A stretch of 64,000 bases of DNA, taken from contig VXAU01003702.1 in the NCBI GenBank assembly GCA_013399695.1, forward strand, positions 534,806-598,805. Reading direction: 5' to 3'. The notes below the pieces were generated by a model that worked only from the letters and a program-made list of their open reading frames with translations, was not told the origin of the DNA and searched no databases. The position numbers and the translations under genes are program-made. Below, piece after piece: positions 10,976-23,577 of this stretch. The DNA comes from Formicarius rufipectus (Eukaryota > Chordata > Aves > Passeriformes > Formicariidae). How positions within the stretch are numbered: position 1 is the first letter of the stretch; every line of letters starts with the position of its first letter.

Positions 10976-13900
10976 TCTCTGTTACTGATTTTGGACATAT
11001 AATCTGATTTCCAAGATGCATCAGTTACTAGACAAAAGCATTTTTTTTTTAAACTAGAAATCCCTGCTGTGTGACAGATACTTCTGATCTGCTGGACACA
11101 GTAGTCCATGGACATACTTTCTATGTGAAATCAGAAGATATCCACTGCCACCACAATGGTAACTTAGGAGAATCAGGGCAGAAAGCAATATGAGTGGAAG
11201 GAGGAAACACCACATTTATCCCAGTCGTGCTTCTTACCTCCAGTCTTGAAGGCAGAACCCACTTGCCCCCTGCATCACTTCAGCCACTCTGTGTGGTTTT
11301 GATGACTGAATTGAAAGAACCAATCTTCCACCCAACAGTTCTCTAAGAAATTTCCTGTTGTCTCCATTGATTTTTTTATGATAGGAGGACATATATATAT
11401 GGCATTGCTTTTAGCGTTTTCCTCTATATAGAGAGAACTTTAATTAGTGGCCTTTGTGTTAGACTGTTAGATGTGGCCACCTGTGGCATCTTGAAGTTAT
11501 TCACGTTTTTAAGTGGTTTTAAATGCTGGATCTAAGCCACCCAGGGATTTTGCTGCAGGAGGAAAATATTCAGTTGCCTGGAAGCTTTTCCATTACCTTA
11601 CACCATGGGAATGGCATAAAGGAGCTACAGAAAAGTCTGAATCATGTACTACAACAGGGAACATAGTTTTGGGGTTTTAGGAGGTGCAACGGCAAATGCG
11701 GGGGAGTTCAATTTGTTTTGCTGTTATTTATTTGTTCCTTTGTCTTATTCACTCAAAGACCAGACCTGAGTAAAAATGGTCATGATTTAGGTCTATTTTG
11801 TTTTGTTTAGAGAAACGCTTGCCTGTGTCAGTCATGCAATTTCTTTCCTCTCCTTCTCTTTGTACTATGATGACCTTGTCTTTTTCAGGACCTCCTCCAA
11901 CCCACACCATGCCAAGCCATGCCATCCCAGTAGCCCTTTTCCCTACAGTTTTTTCAACAGTTTTAATTTCTAATTTATAAAGGTATGCCTGTTATCCACA
12001 TGTCCTCCAAAGGATAGGTGAATGACAAAGATAGGATTTTATTCCTTAGTTGTTCTGCTGCTTATTGTATTCTTCATAATAATATTGCTATGCTCCTTGT
12101 TATCATGCTTCTGCTAGTCTCTGTCATTTACAAAGTCCTTTAATCAGTTAAGATTCCATGTTACTTTATGAATTTATATATATCTCCATATACATGGAGA
12201 TCCATCTGCACACAAACAGAAGGAGTGAACTGCAGCATGTGCTTTAAAAGTATGGAAGCACTATCCAGTAAATATTCTGGGAAAAACAGTCTGTAAAGCA
12301 GACCATATCTACAGCTGTGGGACACTCAGAGCCCATTGATGGGATGGAAGGAGCCCATTACGCTCCAGCCCTGAACCCAATGTTATTCTTTGCAGATTTT
12401 TTTTTTTACCCCAAATGCTATGTGTGTCAATAATTTGGCAGAAGTCACAGCCCCCAGGTAGCTTTGCATGATCCTGAGCTAAGGGGAGAAGAGAGAAATC
12501 CCATTCTTCAGAAGGAGGAAATGGTTGGTTGGGCACTCTGAATGTTACAAAAGAGTACTGAAGGCAGACCTTTCTCCTAAGTGATGAATAGCAAGTGTGA
12601 TGCCAGGACAGTTTACAGCAGGGAACAGCAGAATATGATTCTGGATCCAATAAAACAATGAACTGGGACCGGTCCCCAGACACCAATTCTGCTTTTTTCC
12701 TACTTTACAGAGAATTCAAGAGCCTACCAAAAGCAACAGATGTTTTGCCATTGGCATACACAGGGCTTTTGACCTATTGATTTTTTTTCAGTGCAATTTA
12801 CCAAGAGATTTCAGACTCTAAAATTGGAGTCTGGATGAGTAATGTGTCTTATACGGTAGACCCCTGCTCTCAGCACTCTCCAAGTCAGGCTTCCAGTGCC
12901 AATGCTGATATGTGGAATTTCACAACTCACTTCATGAACACTCTGTAATATCCTCCCAGTGATTGCTGATTTCATGAGAAACCTGATATTTAACTCTTAA
13001 GGATATAAACCTGCACAAAAGTAGAATGTTTGCAGAGCAGATAAAGCAAATCTAACACAAGCAAATATCATCTGTGTATTTTTGTCATTAATAGATAGGT
13101 CTGTTAGTTACAGAAGCAGCTCAGATTAATTCTGTGAATCTCAAAACCAAACAATACAGAGGAAGTGACATGGAAGACACTATTCATTCCCCGGGTTTGG
13201 ACTTTCTGACACAAACAGTGGTTACTGTTGATTAGCACATATAATTTGGATTATATTGGATTTATTGTCCTTTGTCTAATACTCATAGTTCTGCCCAAAC
13301 CCCTTGTGTACACCATGACAAGAGCACTGATAAAAAGGAAAAAATGCAATGCAGATCAACCATATTGAGAAATAAATTAGTAACGAACAAAAAGGACAGG
13401 AAATAACAAAACTGCAATAGAGCATAAATATGTATTCCATACATACACACATGAAGAGAGATTATGCTCTGCAGGCATTATGAGATTTTGATTTTCTGTC
13501 TGTTTGAGAACAGATTTACTTTAAGGAAGCAGGAAAAATGATTGCTTGAATAGCTATTAGCACTAACAAACTTTTGTGTTTCCTGGAGTAATTGCTGTCA
13601 CTATTGGTGATATAGCACCTGCTTGAATGAAAACCAGAGGACAAGAGAAAATAACCAAGACAACACAATAGGAATAAAATATCCAGGTTGTATGAGGAAC
13701 ATAGGAAGGCAGGAAGGAAAACTCTCAACTCTATTCCTTAAGATGGAGGAAACAATACTGAATTACATTGTGTCAGATGAGCTGAGTAGCATCAGATATA
13801 CAATGCACAAAAGAGTTTTCCCAGTGTGTGTAAGAGCAGATTCCAGATATATCTGACACTGGGATGCACTTGCTTTTTGTTCACAGTCTTCCTACATGTG

Positions 13901-16900
13901 TCCTGAAAGAGAAAAGGCACACAAGCGTCTTCTGAATATTCTCAAAGTAGCAGGAGATGGGCCATATTGGCTCTTCTGGTTGGGTTATACTGAAAATTCA
14001 TGACAGGTTTCTGTTTAAAATTGTCTCTTCTATCCAGATGATGTGTTTGCCACAGTGAAAATAGAAAGTGAGGGACATTTTGGAGAGTACCTGTTACCCA
14101 GTATTAGTAATAACCTAAGTGAAACAGTAAAAGAAGTGTAATCTCCTAAAAAGACTCAATAGACAAGTAATGGATGCTTTTAAGAACTGTAATTAAATTT
14201 AATTTGAGGGAATTTGCAGCTGTTTTGGTGACTAGAAAATCTCTCAATATGTCTTTATCATGACTTTATATTTTCGTTGTTTTAAGCACCATTATTCCCA
14301 AATCAGTAATTTGGTTATGGCACAAGGCTTTAGACAGGGTAAGGACCCTGTTGTGCTGGCCAGTGCTCAGTTGCTCCAGAAACAATCCCAACTGAAACTC
14401 ACTCATAAACTTGAGAAAGTCATATGTGAGCATCCTAACAATTTTTGTATCTAAAATGAAGCATTAAACTACTTGGTATTACCCATCCTTAGTACCACTA
14501 CCTTTGTTATTTTGCTTATAATTCTTGGAACAACTTTATGAATTTCTTTTTCAGAAAAAGAAAAATTTCAAATGTATTTTTTCACTTTCTATATAAAGCC
14601 TTGCAAATCCAAATGTTTTGGCTCACTCTTCAATATTTGCTACTTAAGCTTTATTTTCATACTGACCCTAACAAACATGGTAGACTGAACCACCACCTGA
14701 CCACAAAAGCACAATGTGAATCACGAGATTTAAAAAATAGGAAACCAAAGTACTTTTCATCTTTTTAATACATTATCTTTATTCTCAGCCAAATATCAGA
14801 ACAAGCTGTATCACCATTTACTTACCATTTACTTATTCTCAAACATGACCCTGTTTCCCAGCACTAAAAGAACAGAAGGTATCACAAGTCATGTGCAGCC
14901 GGTTCATGACAAATCTGCTAGAATGAGTGAAACTCAGATTTCTGTTTGTGTTTGAAGTCCATGTGTATTTACGTGGGAGTTTAAGTCATATTGACTTTGC
15001 TCAGTATAAAGTAAATTGCATCAAATTCTCACTACCTGGAGCACTAAACCAGTCCACTGATGTAGAGCAACAAATCCCCCTCAGCTGGAAAGACTACAAG
15101 GCAGCAAGAAGAGATTCTCTTAAGAGTGTAAGAGTGCTGTTCTCTTAATCTCTCTGCCATACCTGTAGTTGAAAAAAGCTATGAAATGTGTTACTGTGCT
15201 CAATTATAAACAGCTTGTGCAGAAGTATGGGATATGAATTTTGTAAATCATAAGATCCAACAGGATTAGCTACACATTTTTCTTCTTATCAACTATAATT
15301 GTATTTTTTGTGTATGCCATCTTTTGGATGTTTGATCTTTTTTGCAAAGCAGATGTAGTGCAGATGTGTTGTTGTTAGTCTAAATTGATTTTGCCTTTGC
15401 AATACCTACCTTGGAGATAATGAAAGAAAGAAAGAATTAATACACTTCTACATAAGATGTAAGTAGAGGAATTGTCCTGTATTTTTTCATAACCCCTACA
15501 TTCCTTTGTCCCTTGCTGGTTGCCAGCCTATGTGGGTAACTGAGACATCCGTGTATCAGATCTTAAAAGCATAAGTAAGATAACTGATGGAAAAGAAGCA
15601 GTGATGTTTCCACTCCACTTTCCTTTCTATCTCAGCATACAGCCCCCAGTGACCCTCTTATTCCTGTATGCAGGAGTATAAAAGTGGGAAGATATCCAGG
15701 TTTTTTTGATCTAATTGCACTATCATTGCCCTGTGACCACCCAGCTGATGACAGTGGTCAGCCTGTATCATGTCAGCTAATATGAAACAGGGTGTTGGAT
15801 ACCATTGGACACTGTGTTGATATTTCCTTGCCACATATTCTTACAGGGCCTATCCTTACCATACAGTTAAACTAATAGTTTTCAACTGTCTCTTCCACTG
15901 GACAGTCACAATGGCAAGGGTTTTCAAAATCAACAGACCTCCAGAGCATCCTCTGTTACAAGAAAATCAAAAATCATTGCCTGCTCTTCCAAACATTTGA
16001 GAAATTGGTATGAAAGTATAGTTAATGTACTGAGAGACCTGCATCTTACATAGAATACATAATAAGTTACCTCCTGAGATTTATTGTTATTTATCAAAAC
16101 ATTAACAGTTTAGACCGTTTTCTGGAATAAATCTCTTCTCAAGACAATGTCACCCATTCCCAATCAGTTACTGAGATTTTTACTACTTGGGTCACTAAAA
16201 GGCTCTTCACTGAGATGTAAAACCATAATTTATTAAGATTTGAAATGCTTGTAATATATGGTGTGGTAAAGGAGAAAGAACACCATCCCTTGAATTACAT
16301 GGTCTAAGATATGCAAACCTTAGACTATTAGGAAGAGAGTAAATGCTGCTGTCAGTGCTATGGCAGGTTGGCTAGCATTTGCTCAGGACAACCAGCATCG
16401 TTATGAGTGAATACAAAATTATTACATATCTCTGTAAAGAGAAATTACATTTTAAAATGCTCATTTGCAAAGTGGTAAATGTACAAAAGTGGCTAATTAA
16501 ATTTAAAGGGTATTTTCCAACGATAACATTAGAGAGATTAAGAGGTTAAACATTAACCTGACTGCAAATGTCTCTTCTATGGCTTTCTACAAATAAGAGT
16601 GTCTGCATTTCAATTATTTGGTGTTGTTCAGTGCTTCAAACGGAGTGATTGCAATGTATATCACGGACTGAAACAAAACCTAACCAATGCAGAGCCACCA
16701 AAAGAAAAAAAAAAAAAACCAAGAAAACCCAAAAAAAACCAACTAAAAAATCTAAACAACACTTTAGAAACTTCATGACAGACGTTCAGGACTTCTTGTA
16801 GAGATCATTGGTGCTATGGATAACATGTTTAAAGTGTTAAAAAGTATTGAATTTAGAACTGAATCTCATTTACCCTAAGAAACAAGAGAAAATGTCATCT

Positions 16901-17260
16901 TAGTGATTTGCCTACAGCCTGAAAGGGCACCACCAACCCTCAGAGATTTTTCCTGTTTGCTCGGACTGAACCTGCAGCAGGGAGCAGTATATGCTTTAGC
17001 ATGTGCTACTGCTTTAAGTTCTAACATGAAAAACCATAGAGTCACTATCTTATACATCATTCCAGTTCAACCCAAGGAGCCTGCTTAGAGGTGGAAGGTC
17101 ACTTGCCTGCTCTTTGACAGGTCCCCTCTAAGATAAAAGCATCTGGATTGGGATCACTCAGCTGTTTTCTTCCTCACTGCCAGTTTCTTTTTGTGGTTTT
17201 TGTAAAGTAAGAAGGGGAAAATGAGCCACCAAAGCATCTTAAGCCTGTTATATCATGAAC
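10976..17260 (+). other. Presumed CHRM2 intron, no gene seen
   Basis: No exon, RNA gene or transposon was recognised. Small structures are an 8-bp-stem, 4-base-loop hairpin at 12182-12201, an 11-base exact tandem duplication at 14813-14834, and a C-interrupted A tract at about 16703-16745. The 125-residue minus-strand frame at 12309-12686 has no recognisable domain. The part from about 16400 to 16640 has few simple repeats and several TAATTA-like words, and is a weak candidate for conserved non-coding DNA. Confidence 0.55.
14813..14834. repeat. 11-bp tandem duplication
   Basis: ACCATTTACTT occurs twice in immediate succession with no mismatch. This is a minor local duplication in presumed intron. 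Confidence 0.95.
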
Positions 17261-17352
17261 AGAAAAAAAGAAAAAAAGAAAAAAAAAAAAAAAAAAAAAA
17301 AAAGAAAGAAAAAAAAAAGGGACAAGCAGACAATCTTTCTTTTTTTTTTTTT
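17261..17352. repeat. Long A tract facing a T tract (low complexity)
   Basis: Positions 17261-17318 are almost entirely A with a few G interruptions. About 15 bases later a T tract occupies 17335-17352. The two arms are complementary and could fold back. The T-rich complement of the A tract gives an artificial phenylalanine-rich open frame on the minus strand, which is not a gene. Confidence 0.93.
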
Positions 17353-19541
17353 CCTATTTTCCCTCCAAACATTTCCTTTCAGATGTTCCTTTGAAGTCAC
17401 AGGCTTATAGTATGAGTGACTGAGAGCAAGGAGCTGTGAAATGCGCCTTTGAGCCATAGATTTCTCAAACAGTATCACAAGGCATATATGACTGGGGTAC
17501 ACGATATCTGCAAATCAGTGTGCTGTTTCTGAGGCTTTCTTCAGCCTCAAACTGAGAGCTGCAGAGAACCATAAACTTCAGCAGAGAAAAATCTCCTCCC
17601 ATCCTGGGTCTACCTTTCCTCTTGGGTTATCTCGCTTCGATCGTATGCAATGACAGTGTTGGTGTAATTAGCTAATGAAGAAATAATTGGACAGACACAT
17701 ACATTCTGTATACAACTGTTTGTGATATGTACATGAATTAGGTAATGTTACCATCTTCTGTTCCATTTAGCCCAGCTATTGCTCTGTTACTACTGGATAC
17801 TTTCTCATTGTTAAAAATGTACTGCCACATCTCTGCTGCTGTGAGGTCATCCCTTCAAACTATCCTCACAAAATATCACTTTCTAAAACAATTCCTCCTC
17901 AGATGGATCTGATTCTCTTCATAATCAAACAGATAGATTGGCAGAATACTTCAGTTCTGATTAGTTATATCTCTTGATTCTTGAGTCATGATTCTTCTGC
18001 ATTCTCATCCAAACCAATATTCATTACTTCTGTTACATAAAGGATATTGTATAAAAGATACTCTGCTCCACAAATAATTCTCAAACAGGGAGCAAAATTG
18101 TCTCTTGTGGTTTTGGAATAGTCAGTAATGATGTATCGGTTTCTTACAAGCTTCCTAGAAAAGCTGTTGAAGGTTAGGACTTATTCTGAGTTGTCTGGTA
18201 CAGGCAGTGATCAGCCTTACCCAGTACTAGTCTCTGGAGGGAGGGCAGGACCACAGTGTTCCCTTGCAGCATCCCTTCCTGCGAGACCCCTTAGGAGGTT
18301 TATTTGATACTGCAGGAATCTTTTTTTGCTTCCTGCAGTTTAAAGTGCTCAGAGAAAGGGGAGCTGAGCACAGCCAGCAAAGGGAATAACTCTTAGATCA
18401 GAAGATGAGAAAAATAACCCAGTGTAACCTAAGGAGAAAGGATAGCCAGGAGACTCAACTGAACAGCAGAGAGCTGATGAACAAGATGAGTAAGACCAGC
18501 GAGGCTGAAGTGTTACTGGTGTTACACTGGACAGCAAGGAAAGATAGGAAGAGAAATCAATAAGTGAGAAGAGTGACATAGGTCTATCCCAAACCTACAA
18601 GTTACAGATCAGGCCCAAAAGCAAAGCTGCTGCAAATTCCTGAGGAAAAAGTGTCAGTGTTAAGGAGGGGAGATGCTAAGGCAGCACTTAGTAATACAGT
18701 CAAGAGCAGAGGAAAGAGATAGCAAGACAGCTTCAATCCCTCCAGTGTGGCTCCATGGTGAGCTGTGAGTGTTTCACAGCGCTGAGCTGTGCCTCTGCCA
18801 GTTCAGCTGAGACACCTCACCCAGGGGTTCTCCAAGCTCAGTCACAGTTTCCTTTTGCTGCTTACTTAAGTAATTTTTATCATTGTGGTCTTGAACGTTT
18901 TACTCATCCCCAGGGATGACAAGCAGAAATATAGAAACCCTATGATAAATTTCAACTTTACCTGGAGATAAAAATCTGAATCCTGCTTGATTATCAGAAC
19001 CTCATACTTTTTGGAGGCAGACCCTCAGTGGAATTGATTGTTAATGGTCCCAGACCCAAGGTCATGGTTTTGCTGCAGAACTGAGTGAGAAAGGAATTAG
19101 ATGAAAAGGGGGAGATAAGTTGTTTCCACAGCATAGACAACAGCACAGAAAACAACAAAACCAGTATACTTGGCAAAATCACTTCTATGCAAATATTATA
19201 TACTGGAATTATTGATTGCAAAAAGAAAATAATACCCTTCTGTAAAAGTAATTTCTATCCTCTTCCTTAAAGAGGTTATGGAGGCCAAATCTCAGTGAAT
19301 GGCAATAGGTTTAATAAATTGTTTGAATGACTATTGGAGGAGACATTTCAGAACTTCAAGTCACATCAGTGTTTCCACAATACAGTTCAATGTGCAAGGC
19401 ATAAAGTATTGCTAGCCAATCTCTCTGTGTGCTGTCATATACAGACAGGTGGTGGAACTGCAGCCAGTGAGGAATTTCTATTGAAAATAAGTGTTAAGGG
19501 GTGACAATTTGAAAAGCCAGGTGAATGTTCTTGCAGTCAAC

Positions 19542-19665
19542 TCTTGCTTTCTTTTCTTTAACTTCTTTCTCTTTTCAATCACTCCTCAGTCTTGTCCCCA
19601 TTTCCTCCCTCTTATTTTCACCCTGTTTTTTATTTTCTCTTTTCTCTTGCCCCACATGTTCTTAT
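19542..19665. repeat. Polypyrimidine-rich low-complexity tract
   Basis: About 120 bases are strongly C/T-rich on the + strand with only scattered purines. It is not a clean microsatellite. No splice acceptor followed by a plausible exon was recognised downstream. Confidence 0.7.
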
Positions 19666-22261
19666 ATGTCTTTCTTTAGGCATGTTCTTCTGCTCTTCTA
19701 ATAGATTTTTGCTGTAGGGAGGCACGTTGCAATGCAGCAATCACTGCTGAGTGATTCTGCTGCTGTTGCATGGCACAGTAGGAGGGATTTAATCTCACAC
19801 ATGACACTTCAGGGACTCAGAAGATTGATGGAGGAGATTGTTCCCTAGGTACGTTACTAGATAGTATTCCTATCTAGATTTCATTTTGCTTTCCATACTT
19901 TTGCTTTACCATGAAGTCCCAGTTTAAAGAGTTGTTATGTAAAGATAGATTTTGATTCAGAGAAGTGGACCACGTAGGGGACACTGCAGAATAACAGGGT
20001 AAAGTGAGACCTCAGAAAACAAAATATATTAGTTAGCAGTCTTTTTCTCCTTAGACATTATTGCTGTGCAAAGGTGGTCTGAGATGTAGAAGTAGAAACA
20101 GCAAACTTGTTGACAATAACAGATAAACCTGGCAAAGGAAAGGAGAAGGTAATGTACAGCATAATTGTGGAATTTCAGGACACTATAAAAAGAATTTGAG
20201 GTTCTCAACACCAGTACTGGGAGAGGAACTGACTTCATGTAAATCAAGTAATTTTAGAGATAGACATGCTGAAGCTGACGCGGTGCTTCTGCCATGGCGT
20301 AGAAGAAGTTCCCATGAGGTAAAATATAATGTCCCAGTCTCTGAATTTCAAAATCAACCTGTCTCTTTTAACTAAAAACTCATCTGTGATTTAGAATGAA
20401 ATGTGTAAGGGACATCAAGTATATTCATCACCATCATTCTGTGGAAGTTTTGTATTACACAGACTTCATTGCTAAAGTGACAAGAGCAGTTTGCAAAGTG
20501 CAGATCTATGTATAGCATAATGGCCTGTCCTCTATCCTGTGCTAGTTCAGGCCCCTCAGGCTTTTAATAGTTTTGGCTTCAAATAATCAAATTTATCCCT
20601 TCTGAAACCTTGCATTTCAAATGTTCCCACTATTTTATATTTACAGTTACTCAGGAGAGGTCAGAGTTTGATGTGAGCAACCTATGCATTGTCTCTTTAA
20701 AAATCAAAATGAGCAGTGAGCTTTGAGGTATTTCCTTATGCATTTTAGTCTTCCTGGCCCAGTGATACTGAATATTATTTTTACAGAACTTACATGGTCA
20801 GGAACAAGTCCCTCAGTTTCCAGTTATTAAGTCAACCTTGTTAAACATAAAATTATTTTTTAACATAGGATAGGGGCTTCTCTTACTGGCATGGTGAATT
20901 ATTCATATGCAAAGTTGAGTTTGTTTTCCTTGTTAAGGTTAGCTGAAGCATGTTGAAACCAATATCTGCTCCCATACATCAGAGCCAGATTTAGTCATGG
21001 GTTTCTTAAACCTGTAAGGGAGTCAAAACACAGTTGGTCTGCAGTTATAGTCTATGTAATTAGATACCAGTCATTTAGTGAAACAGCACAGTCAGTCTTA
21101 GAGAACCTATAATAATGTAGTACCTAGGGGAAATCTTCTAAATAAATATTTCCTTTCTTTGGCAAGGAAAATGTAATCTTTGAGGTTCTCAGTTCACAAA
21201 AGGGGAGATCATCATGCCGACCCACAGTAAAAATTCATAGCTGTGATCAACATGTTTATAATTAGCTGTAGCCAGCACTTCATATGAGATTTTTAAATGC
21301 TTTTATAAGTAATTTGTTAGGTATTGTTACCATCTTTTCATCTTTCACAAACTTTTCTCAGACTGCAGAATGACCTTGGAAATATAGATTCTGATTTTGG
21401 AATTTAAGTGTCACTCCTTTCTGGTGTAAGTTCTTTCAGTATTTCATTATCACTGCCTCAAATGCTGTCTACAGTAATATAGGCACAAAAAAAAAAGATT
21501 TAGCTACCGTCTCAGAAACAAGTTTGAACTTCTGTTCAATATATGCTTAAATGCTTGCAAAGAAGTTTGAGTCATTCCCTTTTAAATCTGAGTCGGCATT
21601 CTTCTCTGTGCTTCTAATCTACATTTTAGGTAAGCTGTTAAGTAAGATGGAAGATGTGTAAAAATGCCCAAAATTCATGGACACAGAAGCAGAACAGACT
21701 AGATTTCCAAGCTCTTGAGAACTTCATGTAAGACTGACCATGACTGGTTTAAAAGAATTTTAAAAGCATGTTCTGAGTAAAGAAACTAGGTACCTTCCAA
21801 AACAGGTTCAAGGATCATCTAAACATTTCATTAGTGAATCTGATCATAAATAATCATAAGTGAATGAATAAGAAAATCCCCAATAAAAGCAAAATACTAA
21901 CATCATTTACAATGAAGGAAAAAGAAAATATTTTCTTTAACTTCAGTAAGAGTTTCTTTGGGCCTTAATTTTTTAATATTCTTGTCAGAGGCCCTAATGG
22001 AGGCTGAAAAATCTCTGAAGAACAGTGAGAGTTTTCATGGGTTTATTTGGGGTCTCAAAAGGACCTCCATGACTTGCAGGGATTTGCAGAGATTCACTGA
22101 AATATTGCAGGATCTTTTCTGGATCTCACTGGCAAGTTGAGGGGGTTAATCAGTGGTTCTTTGAGAGACCCTCCCTGTACTGTATTTCTCTGTTATTTTT
22201 TTAATGACCAATATTCCTTCAGGCTCTTGCAGAAAAATAATAATTAAAACCAAGAATAAAC

Positions 22262-22378
22262 AGAAAGGTTGTGGGTTTGGTTGTTGATTGTTTGAGGATT
22301 TTTTTTGTTGTTTGTTTTGTTTTGAGGGGGGTTATTTATTTCTTTGTTTGCTTCTGTCTTGAGGGGATTTTTTTATAA
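22262..22378. repeat. T/G-rich low-complexity tract
   Basis: Runs of T are broken by G, GG and GGGGGG. It belongs to the same general class as the tract at 36930 and, on the opposite strand, the AAAC-type tracts at 43963 and 60368. No mobile-element body was recognised beside it. Confidence 0.75.
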
Positions 22379-23556
22379 CTACCTGTGTATGCTTTAAATA
22401 AGAGTTGCATTACTTTCGTGCATTGGCTTCAGGTAAGAATAAATTCTGAGTTGGTTTCAGTCTGCCTTCTGATCCTTCTCCTCTTTCATAGCTTCACCAC
22501 TTGTCTCTCAGGGACTTTAAGTAGCTCTCATAAGATTTTCATTTTAATAACACTGGCATGATAGCTGATATGAGGATAATGATATACTGTGCCTCCAATT
22601 CTTGCTGGGCTGCAGAGGGAGCACTTAACTCTCACCACACTCTTCCTTCAGAGAATATATCCTTGGATCTAATGATCTTCAATTCAACCTTTACAGAAAC
22701 GGGAACTCTGCTGCTGAGGCAGCCTTTCTCATGGCTGATGGTAGGTATAATTTTAGTCTGAGTTCCAGTATGTAAAATGCTTGAAGAAGATAATTATAGT
22801 CTGATAAAAATGGTCTTGTTTGGGTCGACTGGTGTGAGGAGCTTCAGCCAACTTCCAGCAACAGAGGTGCAGCACAAGGAGGAGAGAGGTGACTTACTGA
22901 AACCTGTCACTGTAACCTCCTTTTCCAGTTACCCTCTAGCCTCTGCAAGTGGAAATCAGTATAGGTTCACTGATGAAATGTTTGCATGGCATGACCTCGT
23001 CCCTAGATTCCTTTTAGTGACATCAGCTAGTCTTCTGACTCTTTTACAACCTGCTGTGAAGCAACGTGTCCAAGGTGATGATCCTGTACTGGTGGTTGCA
23101 GTGGATAAGCCCAGGCCCAAACGTGTTTCTGTGCAGTGGTTGCTCCAGTCCAGCTGCACCTCTTCATTCAGACTGCTTGCTATAAGAATATTTAACTGCA
23201 ATGGTTTCAGCATTTCATCAAATTATATCTCTGTTGATTAATAATAATAAAATGTAAATTGTAATATAGTGTGTGGCTCCTCCACCTAAGAGATAAGTAT
23301 CTAAATTTTCTGGGAATGATTGTTTTCTGTGGTAGCTGCCTATCTGTGCCTCTAGATGGAGATCCTCTCCATTTAACTCAACCCTGTAGATAAAGCTGTG
23401 AGATGCTTCAATAAGAGCTCCATTTTGCTTTTCATACTCCGTAGGCTAAATATTTTTTTCCCCTCTGATTTCTGGGTTGTAAAATTTTTTTAATCTTAGT
23501 AAGTAGACACATGTTACAGCTTATCAGAAAAAATGCTTTTCTGATCCAGCTTCTTT

Positions 23557-23577
23557 NNNNNNNNNNNNNNNNNNNNN
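23557..23577. other. Assembly gap, 21 N
   Basis: Twenty-one ambiguous bases, bounded on the left by TTCTTT and on the right by a run of seven T. The gap most likely marks an unresolved poly(T) homopolymer. It lies in presumed intron, so no gene is interrupted. Confidence 0.99.

Larger units (their letters stand above)
17353..23556 (+). other. Presumed CHRM2 intron, no gene seen
   Basis: No gene is supported. A pyrimidine-rich stretch covers about 19542-19665, and a T/G-rich low-complexity stretch covers about 22262-22378. The segments 17620-17760 and 21150-21340 have uneven, repeat-free sequence with TAATTA-type words and retained CpGs, as seen in conserved non-coding DNA; this is an impression only. 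The open frame of 154 residues at 22777-23241 is the longest here but shows no known domain and has no convincing gene context. Confidence 0.55.

Noticed and set aside
12182..12201. 8-bp hairpin with ATGGAGAT arms as a microRNA precursor
   Set aside because: The stem is far too short and the flanks do not extend the pairing.
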